A stretch of DNA of 9,059 nucleotides from Candidatus Eiseniibacteriota bacterium (GTDB lineage: Bacteria > Joyebacterota > Joyebacteria > Joyebacterales > Joyebacteraceae), in assembly GCA_030638405.1 (NCBI GenBank), contig DAOWER010000115.1, forward strand, positions 1 through 9,059, in the 5' to 3' direction. Shown piece after piece: positions 1 to 6,502 of the stretch (positions are counted from its first letter, which is position 1; every line of letters starts with the position of its first letter). A program made the position numbers and the translations under genes. Under the pieces are notes generated by a model. The model made no database searches and was not told where the DNA came from. It worked only from the letters and a program-made list of their open reading frames with translations.

Positions 1-1557
1 CGGCGATCCGCTCGAATCAGACACGAACGCCAGCCTCGATCCGTCGGGCGACCAACTCGGCGAGCGCTCGTTCGCGGCCGTCGCCACGAGTCTATCGATA
101 TTTCGAGTAGAGACGTCGATGGCGTACAGGTCGTAGCTGCGTCTCAGGTCGTCCCGAAGCGGAGCGTCGCGGTCCGAGGCGAAAGCTATGAGACTACCGT
201 CCGGTGACCATACCGGATTCCTCTCATCGAAGAAGTCGTCGGTCAGCCGGACGAGATTCCCGCCGTCGACGTCAGCGACGTAGAGATCGGAAGCTCCGGC
301 GCTGGTGCCAACGAACACGAAGCGGTCGCCGTCCGGAGACCACGAGGGAGTGAACATGCCATCGAGGGGGAACCTGAGACTCGTGCGAAGCCTGCCGGTC
401 TCCACATCGACGATGTGCAGGGCATCGCTCGCTCCGGCCTTGGCGACGAAGCACAGCGCGGTACCGTCGGGTGACCACGAGGACCCGGGGCGAAGCAGGT
501 GAAGCGTCTCGAACTCGTCCGAACGCTCGCCCCTGACGGGCCTGCTCAGAAGGGTCCCGTCGATCATGGACGCCACGTAGATGTCCGAGTATCCGCTGCG
601 ATCGGTGATGAACGCGACCCTCTGGCCGTCCGGCGAGACCGCGGGGCCGAGGTTCAGATAGGAGTTGTCCTTCTTGTGGTCGGTGACGAGCCTCAGGAAG
701 CCCTCGCCGTGGTCCCTCCCGGACACCTCCGGCCAGTACCTCTTCTTGAGCGAACGCTCCCATTCCTTCGAGAGCTCGGCCGTCGTGAATCCGGTCGCGT
801 CCATCAGAGCGAGCTCAAGGTTGTGGGTCCTGGCGACGGTCTTGACCATCTCCTCGATCTTCTCGGGGCCGTACGTGTCCGCGATGAAGCAGAGCGCCGA
901 CTGGCCCTCCTTGTAGACGAGGTAGCCTCCCCAGAGATACTGGAGGGGGACGATGGTGTCGGACAGAGTGAGGTCGCGGAGTATCATCTCGGCTTCGGAG
1001 TCCCATCCGCGCGAGACGTACTCGGCCAGCCCCTCTACGAACCACAGGGGGACGGGGTTCGTGTAGGCCTGGCGGATGACGGACTTGACGAGACCGCCGT
1101 AGACGATGTCGAACATGAAGACGTGTGTCAGCTCGTGATAGAGGACGTGGCGGAGGTCCTCGTACGAGCCAGTGAAGGGAACGACAACTCTGTTCTTGAA
1201 AAGCTCCGTGAATCCCCCGACGGTCTCGCTGAGGTGAGAGTCGGAAACGTTCGTCTGGCGGAAATCATTGTGCGACGCGTAGATGATGACCGGTATCACC
1301 GTCGTGAGCTCGTGCCCGAGAACCGCCTCGAACTCGGCGTTCGCGTTCTCGACAATGCTCGAGACGGCGTCTGCCAGGTCCTCGTAACCGTCGTAGTAGT
1401 AGACGTCGAAGTGCTCGGTGTGGACGACGCTCCAGGTGAATGCGCCGTACTGGACCTTGTTCTGCCCGAACCGCGCGGCGAGCGCATCGGCTGGAACGAG
1501 GCTGACCGCGACGAGCGCGGCGATGAGCATGGCGACTGCGCGCCACGTTCTGGGCAT
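1..1557 (-). CDS. Exported gluzincin-type metallopeptidase with C-terminal PD40 (TolB-like) beta-propeller, partial
   Basis: The frame runs open for 519 residues from ATG at 1557 to the window edge, so the C-terminus is missing. Residues 1-27 form a Sec signal peptide (basic MPRTWR, hydrophobic core, ALA cleavage site). A zinc-peptidase domain follows: HELTH at 141-145 and WFVEGLAEY at 172-180, where H141, H145 and E175 fit a gluzincin zinc triad and E142 the catalytic base, as in 'peptidase MA'-like families. From about residue 300 there are five propeller repeats, each with an SPDG core (near 308, 362, 407, 451 and 503), the PD40 pattern of TolB. The protein is therefore probably a periplasmic or surface protease, or a peptidase-fold protein with a propeller for binding; the substrate is unknown. 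GGGAGG lies about 8 nt before the ATG, and a strong promoter lies upstream. The architecture is clear; activity is inferred. Confidence 0.88.
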   Translation of the reverse strand, partial: MPRTWRAVAMLIAALVAVSLVPADALAARFGQNKVQYGAFTWSVVHTEHFDVYYYDGYEDLADAVSSIVENANAEFEAVLGHELTTVIPVIIYASHNDFRQTNVSDSHLSETVGGFTELFKNRVVVPFTGSYEDLRHVLYHELTHVFMFDIVYGGLVKSVIRQAYTNPVPLWFVEGLAEYVSRGWDSEAEMILRDLTLSDTIVPLQYLWGGYLVYKEGQSALCFIADTYGPEKIEEMVKTVARTHNLELALMDATGFTTAELSKEWERSLKKRYWPEVSGRDHGEGFLRLVTDHKKDNSYLNLGPAVSPDGQRVAFITDRSGYSDIYVASMIDGTLLSRPVRGERSDEFETLHLLRPGSSWSPDGTALCFVAKAGASDALHIVDVETGRLRTSLRFPLDGMFTPSWSPDGDRFVFVGTSAGASDLYVADVDGGNLVRLTDDFFDERNPVWSPDGSLIAFASDRDAPLRDDLRRSYDLYAIDVSTRNIDRLVATAANERSPSWSPDGSRLAFVSDSSGSP

Positions 1558-1619
1558 CTCGACATCCTCCCGGGGGCTCCGGTCGGTTTCGGGGTGAAGA
1601 AGTATACCTCTACAACTTT

Positions 1620-1648
1620 ATTCTAGGCATCGCTTTACAGTGTGTCAA
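1620..1648 (-). promoter_or_regulatory. Sigma70-type promoter for the metallopeptidase gene
   Basis: On the minus strand there is a perfect -35 box TTGACA (1648-1643), a 17-nt spacer, and TAGAAT (1625-1620), which matches the -10 consensus at five of six positions. Transcription would start near 1613, leaving a leader of about 56 nt before the ATG at 1557. This is the best promoter match I found by eye in the window. Confidence 0.75.
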
Positions 1649-1662
1649 CTCCAGCGGTTGAC
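1644..1662. repeat. Dyad GTCAAC-N7-GTTGAC between divergent promoters
   Basis: GTCAAC (1644-1649) and GTTGAC (1657-1662) are perfect 6-bp inverted repeats around a 7-nt centre. They coincide almost exactly with the -35 boxes of the two divergent promoters, so the symmetry may simply arise from two back-to-back TTGAC boxes. An operator for a dimeric regulator is an alternative. Confidence 0.5.
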
Positions 1663-1686
1663 TTCACCGCTCCCCGCCGCGATGAT
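1658..1686 (+). promoter_or_regulatory. Putative promoter for the lipoprotein gene
   Basis: TTGACT (1658-1663), a 17-nt spacer and GATGAT (1681-1686, four of six matches to TATAAT) lie about 45 nt before the proposed GTG start at 1732. The -35 box is good and the -10 box weak. Position and spacing support it; there is no other evidence. Confidence 0.45.
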
Positions 1687-1718
1687 GGTGTTTTCGTGCC
1701 TCACAGTGTCTACGACGC

Positions 1719-1723
1719 GGAGG
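1719..1723 (+). promoter_or_regulatory. Shine-Dalgarno site fixing the lipoprotein start
   Basis: GGAGG sits 8 nt before GTG at 1732. The longer in-frame start, GTG at 1642, has no comparable site and lies upstream of the predicted promoter's start point, so this site favours 1732. Confidence 0.65.
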
Positions 1724-1731
1724 ACGGGACA

Positions 1732-2151
1732 GTGATTCGATTGCGCGTATGTGAAGGAATAGCGGCGCCAGGCGTTCGGACGGCGGCCGCCGCGCTCGCG
1801 CTTGCCGTTCTCGTGACGGGCGGCTGCGGACCTGACGGTGGGACCGGGGAGTCCGGCACCCCGGCTACGCCCGGGTCCTCCGCCGCACCCTCGATGACGA
1901 CGGAGGACTACATCGTCCACGTCGCCGCGCTCACGATCGCGGTCGAGGAGGGGCTGTCCGGCGAGGGCGCCGCATCACGGGCGATCGAGCTGGGCAGCAG
2001 GGGGCACTCGCGCGAGGAAGTGGAGAGGTTCGCCCGGGCGCTCCGCACACGCCCGGAGACGTGGGTCGAGATCGAAAAGGAGGTGGACAGGAAGATCGAC
2101 GAACTCAGAAGCGCGACCGGAGAAAGCACCGGCGACGCCGAGGGGCGATGA
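1732..2151 (+). CDS. Small putative lipoprotein of unknown function
   Basis: This 139-residue protein starts at GTG 1732. A basic N-terminus and an Ala/Leu/Val-rich membrane segment (about 17-29) lead to Cys32 in VTGGC. That is a slightly atypical lipobox, but it is followed by a Gly/Ser/Thr/Pro-rich linker (33-55) as in many tethered lipoproteins. Residues 57-128 look wholly helical and charged: a TTEDYIVHVAALTIAVEEG helix, a central EELGSR-like stretch, then a REEVERFARALRTRPETW helix running into a Lys/Glu-rich helix. I do not recognise the family with certainty; short lipoproteins with a similar helical layout are usually annotated as hypothetical. It diverges from the exported peptidase gene, so joint control is possible. 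It converges on rseP with a 45-nt gap. That it encodes protein is supported by the signal, the Shine-Dalgarno site and the coherent composition; function is open. Confidence 0.7.
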   Translation: MIRLRVCEGIAAPGVRTAAAALALAVLVTGGCGPDGGTGESGTPATPGSSAAPSMTTEDYIVHVAALTIAVEEGLSGEGAASRAIELGSRGHSREEVERFARALRTRPETWVEIEKEVDRKIDELRSATGESTGDAEGR

Positions 2152-2160
2152 CGACATCAG

Positions 2161-2178
2161 AGGACGGCCGGTGGTCCT
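2161..2178. terminator. Weak inverted repeat between convergent genes
   Basis: AGGAC (2161-2165) and GTCCT (2174-2178) form a 5-bp stem with an 8-nt loop in the 45-nt gap between the lipoprotein gene and rseP. Neither strand has a T-tract after it. The place suits a bidirectional terminator, but the structure alone is weak. Confidence 0.25.
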
Positions 2179-2196
2179 GAGGTGCACTTCCCGCCT

Positions 2197-3522
2197 CTAG
2201 CTGAACGTGAGAGCGTCCCGGACGAGCAGGAAGATCATCAGCCCGACAAAGAAGACCAAGCCGGCCTGCTGCCAGACCATGAGCTGCCTCTCGGTGAGCC
2301 CGCGGCGCCGCACCTTCTCGAGCGCCATGAGAAGCAGGTGGCCTCCGTCCAGGATCGGAAGCGGCAGCATGTTGATGAGGAACAGATTGAGCGACATGAA
2401 CGCCATGAACGCGAAGAAGTAGGTTGCCCCCCACCTGGCGCTCTCGCTGGCCAGCTGGATCACCTTGATGGGCCCCCCCACCATGCTCCCCGAGACCTGC
2501 CCGGTCGCCAGCCCGACGAAGAACTCCACTATCATCCGGAGGTTGGCCGCGGTGAACCTGACGGCCGTCACGACGGCCTCGCCGGGGCCGAGCCGCTTGA
2601 TCTCCCACGGACGCATGATGCCGATCATGCCGACGGTGCGCACGTCCGTGGTACCCACGGGGTCCTCCCCCTCCTCGGGCACGACCACGGTGCTCATCAG
2701 CTCGGCGTCGCGCTCCCAGACGATGGTCAGCTCTTCGCCGAGGCTCTCGTAGATGATGCCGCCGAGTTCGTACCAGCTCTCGACCTCGACGTCGTTCACG
2801 GAGACGATCAGGTCACCGGCTCTGATCCCGGCTCTGTCCGCCGGGCCGCCGCTCAGCACGTCGCCCACGACGGGAGGGACGTAAGCCGTCAATCCAAGGT
2901 CGAGTTCGCCCGTCTCCTCGTCCGCGGCCACCACGAGAGTGATCTCGGCGACCACGCCGGGATCGCCACCGCGGATCACGACGAGGTCGACGAACCCATC
3001 CTCGTCCACGGCGGCCAGCCTGACGACGTCCTCCCAGCTTCCGACGTCCGTCCCGCCGACCGACACGATGCGGTCCCGCGGGAGAAGGCCGGCGACCGCG
3101 GCCGGTGAAGCTTCCTCTACCTCGCCTACCACAGGCTCGCCCAGCGTCTGGATTCCCGTGAACAGGAGCAGGCCGGTGGCGACCAGTACGGCCCAGATGA
3201 GGTTCGTGACCGGCCCCGCCGCGACGATGAGAGCGCGGATGCCGATGCGCTTGCCGAGGAACGTGTCGGGACCGAGGTCCGTCGCGTCGCCCTCGGCGGG
3301 CTGCTCCATGCCGGCCATCTTCACGTAGCCGCCGAAGGGGATCACGGAGATGGCGTACTCCGTCGCACCGCGCGTGAACTTGAAGATGCGCGGACCGAAG
3401 CCCATCGAGAAGCGTTCGACGGTGACACCCGAGGCTCGCGCGGCCAGGTAGTGCCCGAGCTCGTGCACGAAGATGAGTATCCCCAGATTGAAGACTATGG
3501 CGTAGAGGTAGAAGCGTATCAT
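2197..3522 (-). CDS. rseP: RseP-type site-2 intramembrane zinc metalloprotease
   Basis: This 441-residue M50-family protease sits in the inner membrane. In characterised bacteria it makes the second cut of anti-sigma factors in envelope stress signalling and clears remnant signal peptides. HELGH at 20-24, in the first membrane helix, carries two zinc ligands and the catalytic Glu21; LPLPILDGGH (386-395) carries the third ligand, Asp392. Two PDZ domains lie between, about 128-205 (with SPAAVAGLLPRDRIVSV) and 215-290 (with GPADRAGIRAGDLIVSV), the tandem arrangement of E. coli RseP. Membrane helices fall near 5-25, 97-122, 365-385 and 415-436. The ATG lies 5 nt after the dxr stop, with GGAG inside the dxr end. 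It is the last gene of the cluster. No anti-sigma factor is in the window, so its substrate here is unknown. Confidence 0.96.
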   Translation of the reverse strand: MIRFYLYAIVFNLGILIFVHELGHYLAARASGVTVERFSMGFGPRIFKFTRGATEYAISVIPFGGYVKMAGMEQPAEGDATDLGPDTFLGKRIGIRALIVAAGPVTNLIWAVLVATGLLLFTGIQTLGEPVVGEVEEASPAAVAGLLPRDRIVSVGGTDVGSWEDVVRLAAVDEDGFVDLVVIRGGDPGVVAEITLVVAADEETGELDLGLTAYVPPVVGDVLSGGPADRAGIRAGDLIVSVNDVEVESWYELGGIIYESLGEELTIVWERDAELMSTVVVPEEGEDPVGTTDVRTVGMIGIMRPWEIKRLGPGEAVVTAVRFTAANLRMIVEFFVGLATGQVSGSMVGGPIKVIQLASESARWGATYFFAFMAFMSLNLFLINMLPLPILDGGHLLLMALEKVRRRGLTERQLMVWQQAGLVFFVGLMIFLLVRDALTFS

Positions 3523-3527
3523 CGGCG

Positions 3528-4739
3528 TCAGACTCCGGAGTGGCCGTTGGTGAATGCCGCACCCGCGGGCCCGTGGGCCGCGTGAGCAGCGATGTCGTTG
3601 ACGATCTCAGCGGCCGTGGCCCTGGCGCTCCGCTCAGCCTCGAAGACGGTGGCCAGATCCTCGGCGGGGCCGCTGCCCTCCGCATCCAGGGTTCCGGCAA
3701 TGACGGCGGCGATGTCACCGAAACGGATCCTGCCCGTCAGGAACGCATCGACCGCGACCTCGTCCGCTGTCGCCGCGGTCGTCGGTGCGGTCCCTCCCTT
3801 GCGGGCGCTCGCGAGGACCAGATCGAAGCAGGGATATCGCCCGGCCTCGACTGGACCGAAACTCAGAGTCCCCATCTCGGCGGGGCGGAACTCGTCGAAC
3901 CGGCCCCCCGGCGCGTCGGGGTAGAAGAGGGCGTACTGTATGGGAACGCGCATGTCGGGCGAGCCGAGATGCGCCAGAAGGCTGCCGTCGCACAGGCGGA
4001 CGAAAGAGTGCACCACCGACTGCCGGTGCACGACCACGTCGATGCTGTCCAGCGGAAGGTCGAAGAGCCACATGGCCTCCACGACCTCCATCGCCTTGTT
4101 GACGAGCGTGGCGGAATCGACCGTTATCTTCTCGCCCATGTCCCAGGTGGGATGCGACAGCACCGCCGCGACGGCAGCAGACGCCACCTCGTCGACCGGC
4201 AGGTCACGTAGCGGGCCGCCGGAAGCCGTCAGCACCACACCCGTGACCTCGCCGGACGAGGTCCCTCTGAGACAGCGGAATATGGAGCTGTGCTCGCTGT
4301 CGATCGGTATCAACTCGCTGCCGGTCCGACGGGCGAGGCTCGTCACGAGCCCGCCCGCCATCACGAGCGACTCCTTGTTCGCGATGGCCAGTCTCTTGCC
4401 GGCCCCCACGGACGCCGCGGTCACGGGCAGGCCCGCGGTGCCGACCAGAGCGTTCACGACGAGGTCCGCCTCTGGATCGGACGCGAGCGCCACGAGCGCC
4501 TCCTCGCCCACCCCGACCTGGAGATCGGCGCCGAGCGCGCGGGCACCGGCCGCCTCCTCACCGATGGCGACCCTCGTGACACCGAACTGCTTCGCCTGCG
4601 CGGCAAGGAGCTCGGCGCTCTTCAGGGCGGAGAGACTCACGATCTCAAAGGCGTCGGCGTTGGACTCGACGACGGACAGCACGCTCCGTCCGATCGAGCC
4701 CGTAGACCCGAGAACCGCTAAGCGCTTGCGTGACGAGAT
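3528..4739 (-). CDS. dxr: 1-deoxy-D-xylulose 5-phosphate reductoisomerase, apparent ATC start
   Basis: Dxr converts DXP to 2-C-methyl-D-erythritol 4-phosphate with NADPH, the first committed step of the MEP isoprenoid pathway, in the cytoplasm. From codon 4739 the protein is 403 residues, the usual length. The NADPH motif GSTGSIG is at 11-17 and ANKESLV at 120-126. The metal-site pair lies in DSEH (D147, E149), the HPTWDMG loop lies near 196-202, and VDSATLVNKAMEV carries S209, N214, K215 and E218, matching E. coli S222, N227, K228 and E231. The frame has no ATG, GTG or TTG between the cdsA stop and the NADPH motif. The first such codon, GTG 4682, would remove that motif. ATC at 4739 has GGGAG 6 nt upstream and gives a normal N-terminus, (M)SSRKRLAVLG. 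Either this is a rare AUC start or a base error has changed an ATG. Confidence 0.93.
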   Translation of the reverse strand: MSSRKRLAVLGSTGSIGRSVLSVVESNADAFEIVSLSALKSAELLAAQAKQFGVTRVAIGEEAAGARALGADLQVGVGEEALVALASDPEADLVVNALVGTAGLPVTAASVGAGKRLAIANKESLVMAGGLVTSLARRTGSELIPIDSEHSSIFRCLRGTSSGEVTGVVLTASGGPLRDLPVDEVASAAVAAVLSHPTWDMGEKITVDSATLVNKAMEVVEAMWLFDLPLDSIDVVVHRQSVVHSFVRLCDGSLLAHLGSPDMRVPIQYALFYPDAPGGRFDEFRPAEMGTLSFGPVEAGRYPCFDLVLASARKGGTAPTTAATADEVAVDAFLTGRIRFGDIAAVIAGTLDAEGSGPAEDLATVFEAERSARATAAEIVNDIAAHAAHGPAGAAFTNGHSGV

Positions 4740-4745
4740 AGAGCA

Positions 4746-4750
4746 CTCCC
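4746..4750 (-). promoter_or_regulatory. Shine-Dalgarno site that points to the ATC start of dxr
   Basis: GGGAG, read on the minus strand, lies 6 nt before the ATC at 4739-4737, a normal spacing. A nearby ATG at 4752 and GTG at 4746 overlap this site but are in another frame that stops after about 33 codons, so they cannot start dxr without a frameshift. Confidence 0.6.
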
Positions 4751-4768
4751 ATCCGGATTGTGTCGTGC

Positions 4769-4780
4769 GGCCTCGAGGCC
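4769..4780. repeat. 12-bp perfect palindrome between cdsA and dxr
   Basis: GGCCTCGAGGCC lies in the 47-nt gap just after the cdsA stop. As RNA it could form only a 4-bp GC stem with a TCGA loop. It may be chance in GC-rich DNA; no T-tract makes it a terminator. Confidence 0.4.
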
Positions 4781-4786
4781 CGCGGG

Positions 4787-5620
4787 CTACACCACCAGGA
4801 ACCTCAGGTAGTAGTAAACGAGCGGAGCGACGAACAGGACGCTGTCGAAACGATCGAGCATCCCTCCGTGCCCCGGCAGCGCGCGCGACGTGTCCTTGAT
4901 CCGGACGTCGCGCTTCATCAGTGATTCGACGAGGTCACCGAGAATGGCCATGACAGGCGCGGCGAGACCCAGCGCCAGAACGTCCACGACCGTCAGAAGC
5001 GGAACGATGGTGACCTTGGCGACGAAGGCAACAATGATCGCAACCACGACGCCGCCCAGAGCGCCCTCGACCGACTTGCTCGGGCTTACTCGCGGGAGGA
5101 GTTTCTTCTTCCCGATGGCGTTCCCGACGAAGTACGCGCCCGTGTCGGTCCCCCACGCCAGAGCGAAGGCCAAGATCACGAAGAATCCGCCGAGGTCCGT
5201 CCCCACGAGGCCCTCACCGAGCTGCCTCAGGAGGATGATGTGACTGCCGAGCCAGGCGACGTAGAAGACCCCCAGAATGGTCGTCGATATGTGGAAGACC
5301 GCGAGTTCGCCGTCACGTCTGAAGAGCTCCAGCCCCATAATGGTGATGAGCATCAGAGTGATGAAGAGCCCGGAGAAGACCCCGCCCTGGAAGTAGACGT
5401 ACCAGGAGACGACCAGGCCGGCCGCGACGCCGACGGTCTTGTACGGCCTGATGCCCTTGGCCTCCATCATGCGGTAGAACTCGAAGAGTCCGGCCCCGAT
5501 CACGAGGTTCATGGCGAGAAGGAACGGGATGCCGCCCACGAGTGAGCAGACGACCGTGACGGGTACCCCGACCGATGCGGTCAGGAGCCGCGACGCGAGC
5601 TGTCGCCGGTCGATACCCAC
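4787..5620 (-). CDS. cdsA: Phosphatidate cytidylyltransferase (CDP-diacylglycerol synthase)
   Basis: CdsA joins CTP and phosphatidic acid to give CDP-diacylglycerol, the precursor of bacterial phospholipids, in the inner membrane. The 277-residue protein has several hydrophobic helices and ends with the family signature at 233-259: SLMKR, KD (242-243), PGHGG (249-253) and DRFD (256-259). The Asp and His/Lys residues are those linked to metal and substrate binding. GTDTGAYFVG (157-166) and SPSKSVEG (179-186) are also typical. The start is GTG at 5620, 3 nt after the uppS stop, with AGAGG in the end of uppS; translation is probably coupled. UppS-CdsA-Dxr-RseP is a very common order, which strengthens the call. 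Confidence 0.96.
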   Translation of the reverse strand: MGIDRRQLASRLLTASVGVPVTVVCSLVGGIPFLLAMNLVIGAGLFEFYRMMEAKGIRPYKTVGVAAGLVVSWYVYFQGGVFSGLFITLMLITIMGLELFRRDGELAVFHISTTILGVFYVAWLGSHIILLRQLGEGLVGTDLGGFFVILAFALAWGTDTGAYFVGNAIGKKKLLPRVSPSKSVEGALGGVVVAIIVAFVAKVTIVPLLTVVDVLALGLAAPVMAILGDLVESLMKRDVRIKDTSRALPGHGGMLDRFDSVLFVAPLVYYYLRFLVV

Positions 5621-5623
5621 GCT

Positions 5624-6424
5624 CTACCGCCTCTTTGACTGCGTGGCGCCGACGCCGCCGAAACGACGTTCGCGCCGCTGGTAATCGGCCAGAGCTTCGT
5701 ACAGGTGGCGCCTGCGGAAGTCGGGCCAGAGCACTTTCGTAACGTATATCTCGCTGTAGGCTATCTGCCAGAGCAGGAAGTTGCTGATGCGCTGCTCCCC
5801 GCTCGTGCGGATCAGTAAGTCAGGGTCGGGAACATCGGGAGAGTACAGGAAACTCCGGAAGATGTCTTCGTTTATGTCTCTCGGCCGCACGTCGCCCCGG
5901 CGCGCGGCCTCCGCGATCCCGCGGGCTGCATCCAGGATCTCGGCGCGTCCCCCGTAGCTGATGGCCAGGTTGAGCCTGAGACCCTTGTTGCCGGACAACC
6001 GCTCGATGGTCGCGTCCAGGCGACTGCGCGCGTATTTCGGAAGGCGGTCGAGACGACCGATCGCGTTCAGGCGGATGTCGTCCTCGTCCATCTCGTCGAC
6101 CTGCTCACGCAGGGTCTGATCGAGGAGATGCATGAGGCCCGCGACCTCGGATCTGGGCCGGGTCCAGTTCTGCATTGAGAACGTGTAGAGGGTGAGTTCC
6201 GAAAGACCGAGGTCGGCGCTGGCGGCCACCACGTCCCGCACGGACGCCCTGGCGGCAGCGTGTCCCGCGATGCGCGGCAGTCGGCGCTTCCGCGCCCACC
6301 TGCCGTTGCCGTCCATGATGATGGCCACGTGGCGCGGCAGGAGGTCGTGGTCGAGCGCGAGCTTCCCTGAGGTACGGTTTGGCTTCTTCCGTGTCATGGC
6401 TGCAACAGTCGCCTCCGCCGGCAT
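5624..6424 (-). CDS. uppS: Isoprenyl transferase (undecaprenyl diphosphate synthase)
   Basis: This cis-prenyltransferase elongates farnesyl diphosphate with isopentenyl diphosphate to undecaprenyl diphosphate, the lipid carrier for peptidoglycan and other envelope polymers. HVAIIMDGNGRWA at 32-44 holds the catalytic Asp38. NWTRP (86-90), SYGGRAEI (156-163) and DLLIRTSGEQRISNFLLWQ (202-220) follow, the last containing diphosphate-binding Arg and Ser residues. The call is secure to family; chain length cannot be read from sequence. The start is uncertain: ATG 6424 gives 266 residues but has no Shine-Dalgarno site, while ATG 6397 (MTRKKPNRTS, 257 residues) has GGAGG at 6412-6416, a long 14-nt spacing. 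Either leaves a basic N-terminal extension before the conserved domain. The upstream gap holds a strong hairpin that could affect expression. Confidence 0.95.
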   Translation of the reverse strand: MPAEATVAAMTRKKPNRTSGKLALDHDLLPRHVAIIMDGNGRWARKRRLPRIAGHAAARASVRDVVAASADLGLSELTLYTFSMQNWTRPRSEVAGLMHLLDQTLREQVDEMDEDDIRLNAIGRLDRLPKYARSRLDATIERLSGNKGLRLNLAISYGGRAEILDAARGIAEAARRGDVRPRDINEDIFRSFLYSPDVPDPDLLIRTSGEQRISNFLLWQIAYSEIYVTKVLWPDFRRRHLYEALADYQRRERRFGGVGATQSKRR

Positions 6425-6441
6425 CGATTGGCGGTGAAACG

Positions 6442-6473
6442 CGGGGACGGCCGACCATCGCCAGCCGTCCCCG
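6442..6473 (-). terminator. Strong hairpin between ferredoxin gene and uppS (terminator or attenuator)
   Basis: CGGGGACGGC (6442-6451) and GCCGTCCCCG (6464-6473) pair perfectly over 10 bp around a 12-nt loop. On the transcribed (minus) strand the stem is followed by CGTTTCACC, a poor U-tract, so intrinsic termination would be weak or partial. The loop segment CGACCAT (6452-6458) can also pair with ATGGTCG (6476-6482), outside the stem, giving an H-type pseudoknot or a competing hairpin. Confidence 0.6.
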
Positions 6474-6502
6474 AAATGGTCGCCCCGTGCGAGACCCGCG
6501 CC

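Noticed and set aside
499..1626. 375-codon plus-strand open frame opposite the metallopeptidase
   Set aside because: It is antisense to a frame with signal peptide, zinc motif and PD40 repeats; its protein is Val/Asp/Arg-rich with no domain, as expected from GC-rich codon shadows.
1642..2151. Lipoprotein starting at GTG 1642
   Set aside because: The extra 30 residues precede the signal peptide, overlap both promoters and lack a ribosome site.
2182..3108. 308-codon plus-strand open frame opposite rseP
   Set aside because: Antisense to the secure rseP frame; His/Asp/Pro-rich composition and no recognisable motif.
3528..4682. dxr starting at GTG 4682
   Set aside because: This start removes GSTGSIG, the NADPH-binding motif, and has no proper ribosome site; ATC 4739 fits better.
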